7,276 nucleotides of DNA, from positions 1-7,276 of the forward strand of contig JAJQBF010000016.1 in assembly GCA_021203425.1 (NCBI GenBank), read 5' to 3'. Every line of letters begins with the position of its first letter. Positions within the stretch are counted from its first letter, which is position 1. The notes under the pieces are model-generated. The model searched no databases, was not told where the DNA came from, and saw nothing but the letters and a program-made list of their open reading frames with translations. This document shows positions 5,522 to 7,276 of this stretch, in pieces. The position numbers and the translations under genes are program-made. The stretch comes from Clostridiales bacterium. GTDB taxonomy: Bacteria > Bacillota > Clostridia > Lachnospirales > CAG-274.

Positions 5522-7276
5522 AACAAGAACCAAAAAGCAATAGCAGCTTCGGCGGTGTTGTCAGAGAAAAAGGGAATATTATCAACAAAGCTTTTGTGAA
5601 TGAGCAGGGAAACATAGTTAATCAAAGTCAGATTTCCGAAAGCCAAAAGCAGCTTATGAGAGATGATTCGGGGCTTGAAGCTGTCATAAAAACACCTGTG
5701 GACAGCAAAAATCAGATTTTCGGAGATAATCAGCCTGTTTCAACACAGCAACAGGAAAATCCTTATAGCGAAAACAATGTGAAGTCTGATAATAACATCG
5801 GTGACGGCACACCGAAAAATCAGTCTGAACAGGCGAAAACACAGGAGTATGATATATCTCAGCAAAGCTACTCCCCCGGCTATAAGAATTATGCAAACAG
5901 AATTAAGTTTGAGGCTATTCAAAATCAACAGAATGAACAAACGGAGCAGGAGACAGAATCTGAGCATGACAATGTTATAAAATACAGCGATAAGCCTGTG
6001 ATTTTAGGTCAAAATGATATTTTGCCGGAACAGCAGCAAAATACTTTTTCACAGCAAGCTGACTATATCAACTACGGTATTCCGAAAACTGAAAACAATG
6101 CGGAAAAGCAAAATGAAGCCGATACATACGGAAATACAGACAATTATAACAATTCCCGAAAATCCGAAACGCAGCCGGCAGAAAGCTATGATTATAAAAG
6201 ACCTTATGTTTCTTCCGCAAAACAAGGCTATGCTGGACAGGTAAAAGACTGTTACGAAACAGCCGCCAAAGGTATGGTCAAAAAATATGACAACACAAGG
6301 TCGGTTATTAACAATACGGATAATCTACCAATTGTCAATAAGACTGACAATATAGCAAACATAAGAGAAAAACCAACTGACATTTTATCGGGATTGAAAG
6401 ATAGTGACAAGCCCGCAATTGAGAGCAAGCCAAACAGTAAGAAAAAATCTGTAAAACAATCTCAAAAAGAGAATAAACTTTCACAAAGTCAGACGGAGTA
6501 TCAAACTGAAAGATATTCCGAAAAGCAGTCTGAAAACGGTACTGCCTATACTTCTTCACCAAAACAGGGTTACAGTAGGCTTGTTCAAAACCATCAGCGT
6601 GAGGGTGTAAAGAATATCTTAAAAGAGCAAAGCGATAATGCTGTCATTCGTGAAGAAAGTGCTGCTCCGATTTTACAGCCTTCTGAAAATGCCGAGTTTA
6701 TAAAAATTTCTGATTATGATACTTCAATAGGCGTAAATGAGCAAAATAATAATTCGGCTGACAAAAGTTTTACAAATAATTTAAAGCATAAAATAAACCA
6801 TATCGGTAAAAAATCTGCTGTTGATAACCAAACAAAAGCTAATGATGTTGATATACCGGATGTTGTGTTGTCTGAGAACAAAGTTTCGGAAATTGATAAA
6901 ACGGCGGACATTCCTAATGAGCCTTTTACATATCGGGAGAATGAACCAAGTTACATAAACAGCAAAGCCGAAAATGTAACCTCTGACATCAGAAAATTAA
7001 GCGTTGACAACGATATTGTAAAGGCTGATTACAGCAGTTCTGTTGTAAAAAGTGCAAAAGAGCTTGTTAATGAAAAAAGGATTGCCGAAGTTGCTAATCC
7101 AATGGAGGGACGGTCAGACTTTTCAAAAACTGCTCATAAAAAAGCTGTTAGGGAATATCAAAAATCCGTTATCAATGATAATAATAACAATTTTGTCGAA
7201 TATAAAACGGACAGCAAAACAGAGGTTATTTCCGAAAAAACTGAGGATTACGAAAATATTATTGTTAAACCTATTG
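5518..7276 (+). CDS. long Asn/Gln/Ser/Lys-rich element protein, N-terminal part (runs off window)
   Basis: A single frame stays open from TTG 5518 to the right edge, at least 586 codons without a stop, so it is certainly coding although incomplete. The visible part is hydrophilic and low in complexity, rich in Asn, Gln, Ser, Lys, Glu and Asp. It has one Cys and no Trp, no signal peptide and no membrane segment, so it is probably intrinsically disordered. A motif recurs at residues 118-129 (YSPGYKNYANRI), 230-241 (YVSSAKQGYAGQ) and 344-355 (YTSSPKQGYSRL). Towards the end, charged helical stretches appear (about 512-521 and 536-550). I recognise no domain. In CTn-type elements a large protein with a Lys-rich N-terminal region and a C-terminal cell-wall hydrolase (CD1108-like) follows the VirB4 region; this gene could be a variant with that domain beyond the window, but the sequence present does not show it. 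The TTG start is the least certain part. Confidence 0.72.
   Translation, partial: MKQEPKSNSSFGGVVREKGNIINKAFVNEQGNIVNQSQISESQKQLMRDDSGLEAVIKTPVDSKNQIFGDNQPVSTQQQENPYSENNVKSDNNIGDGTPKNQSEQAKTQEYDISQQSYSPGYKNYANRIKFEAIQNQQNEQTEQETESEHDNVIKYSDKPVILGQNDILPEQQQNTFSQQADYINYGIPKTENNAEKQNEADTYGNTDNYNNSRKSETQPAESYDYKRPYVSSAKQGYAGQVKDCYETAAKGMVKKYDNTRSVINNTDNLPIVNKTDNIANIREKPTDILSGLKDSDKPAIESKPNSKKKSVKQSQKENKLSQSQTEYQTERYSEKQSENGTAYTSSPKQGYSRLVQNHQREGVKNILKEQSDNAVIREESAAPILQPSENAEFIKISDYDTSIGVNEQNNNSADKSFTNNLKHKINHIGKKSAVDNQTKANDVDIPDVVLSENKVSEIDKTADIPNEPFTYRENEPSYINSKAENVTSDIRKLSVDNDIVKADYSSSVVKSAKELVNEKRIAEVANPMEGRSDFSKTAHKKAVREYQKSVINDNNNNFVEYKTDSKTEVISEKTEDYENIIVKPI
5845..6630 (+). repeat. degenerate ~113-residue repeat in the long gene
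   Basis: Three copies of a Tyr-Ser-Lys-Gly-Tyr motif sit at protein positions 118, 230 and 344, giving spacings of 112 and 114 residues. Copies two and three are clearest: YVSSAKQGYAG (near 6205) and YTSSPKQGYSR (near 6547). Each copy is preceded by Tyr/Glu/Gln/Ser-rich sequence and followed by a basic helix-like segment. Copy one (YSPGYKNYANR, near 5869) is weaker. The DNA has diverged, so the repeat is old. No fourth copy is evident at the next expected position. Confidence 0.45.

Noticed and set aside
5684..6911. Several minus-strand frames and one plus-strand frame (6014-6244) opposite or within the long gene
   Set aside because: The uninterrupted plus frame from 5518 to the edge covers them all; none has a good start signal or family-like sequence.
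924..7276. Use of an alternative genetic code with TAG read as Gln
   Set aside because: Only one in-frame TAG is present while CAA and CAG occur dozens of times, especially in the long gene. Absence of TAG among six stop codons is too small a sample to matter.

Overview
The window is AT-rich, plus-strand-only and densely packed. It looks like part of the transfer region of an integrative and conjugative element from a low-GC Gram-positive gut-type Clostridia host (Ruminococcus/Oscillospiraceae-like). The evidence is a run of three type IV secretion (T4SS) genes in the order seen in Tn1549/CTn-type elements: a VirB6-like multi-spanning membrane protein, a PrgI-family membrane protein, and a VirB4 ATPase. 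These are followed by a replication-initiator-like (RepA_N/DUF6017) gene, small accessory genes, and the start of a very long Asn/Gln/Ser/Lys-rich gene. The host assignment is inference from base composition, Shine-Dalgarno sequences and family resemblance.

Layout. 1-54: possible tail of an upstream gene. 67-906: VirB6-like channel protein, intact. 924-1592: PrgI-like gene with an in-frame TAG at codon 26, exactly where a Gln is expected. 1360-3965: VirB4 split into two frames (1360-2226 and 2187-3965) that join perfectly by a -1 shift at a T TTT TTG heptamer. 3966-4028: short AT-rich gap with an AT-only hairpin and a strong ribosome binding site. 4029-5135: RepA_N-like/DUF6017 protein with a 15-bp tandem repeat in its linker. 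5132-5257: DUF3789-like one-helix peptide. 5262-5474: 70-residue protein of unknown function. 5518 to the right edge: at least 586 codons of an open reading frame that runs off the window, low-complexity with a degenerate motif recurring about every 113 residues.

How the genes work together. VirB6, PrgI and VirB4 would form the membrane channel and motor of the conjugation machine. The RepA_N/DUF6017 protein may link replication of the excised element to transfer. The last, long gene sits where related elements often carry a large surface or cell-wall-remodelling protein, but no such domain is visible in the part present.

The main surprise is that two neighbouring essential T4SS genes each carry a single-base lesion (C to T giving an amber stop; one T missing from a homopolymer). 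The possible readings are a decaying element, sequence error, or recoding. Global reassignment of TAG to Gln is contradicted by abundant CAA/CAG codons elsewhere. The VirB4 break does fall on a textbook -1 slippery heptamer, with a well-spaced internal ribosome binding site just upstream. I see no clearly new defence or other system; the best candidates for novelty are these recoding-like sites, the 233-nt PrgI/VirB4 overlap and the repetitive long gene.
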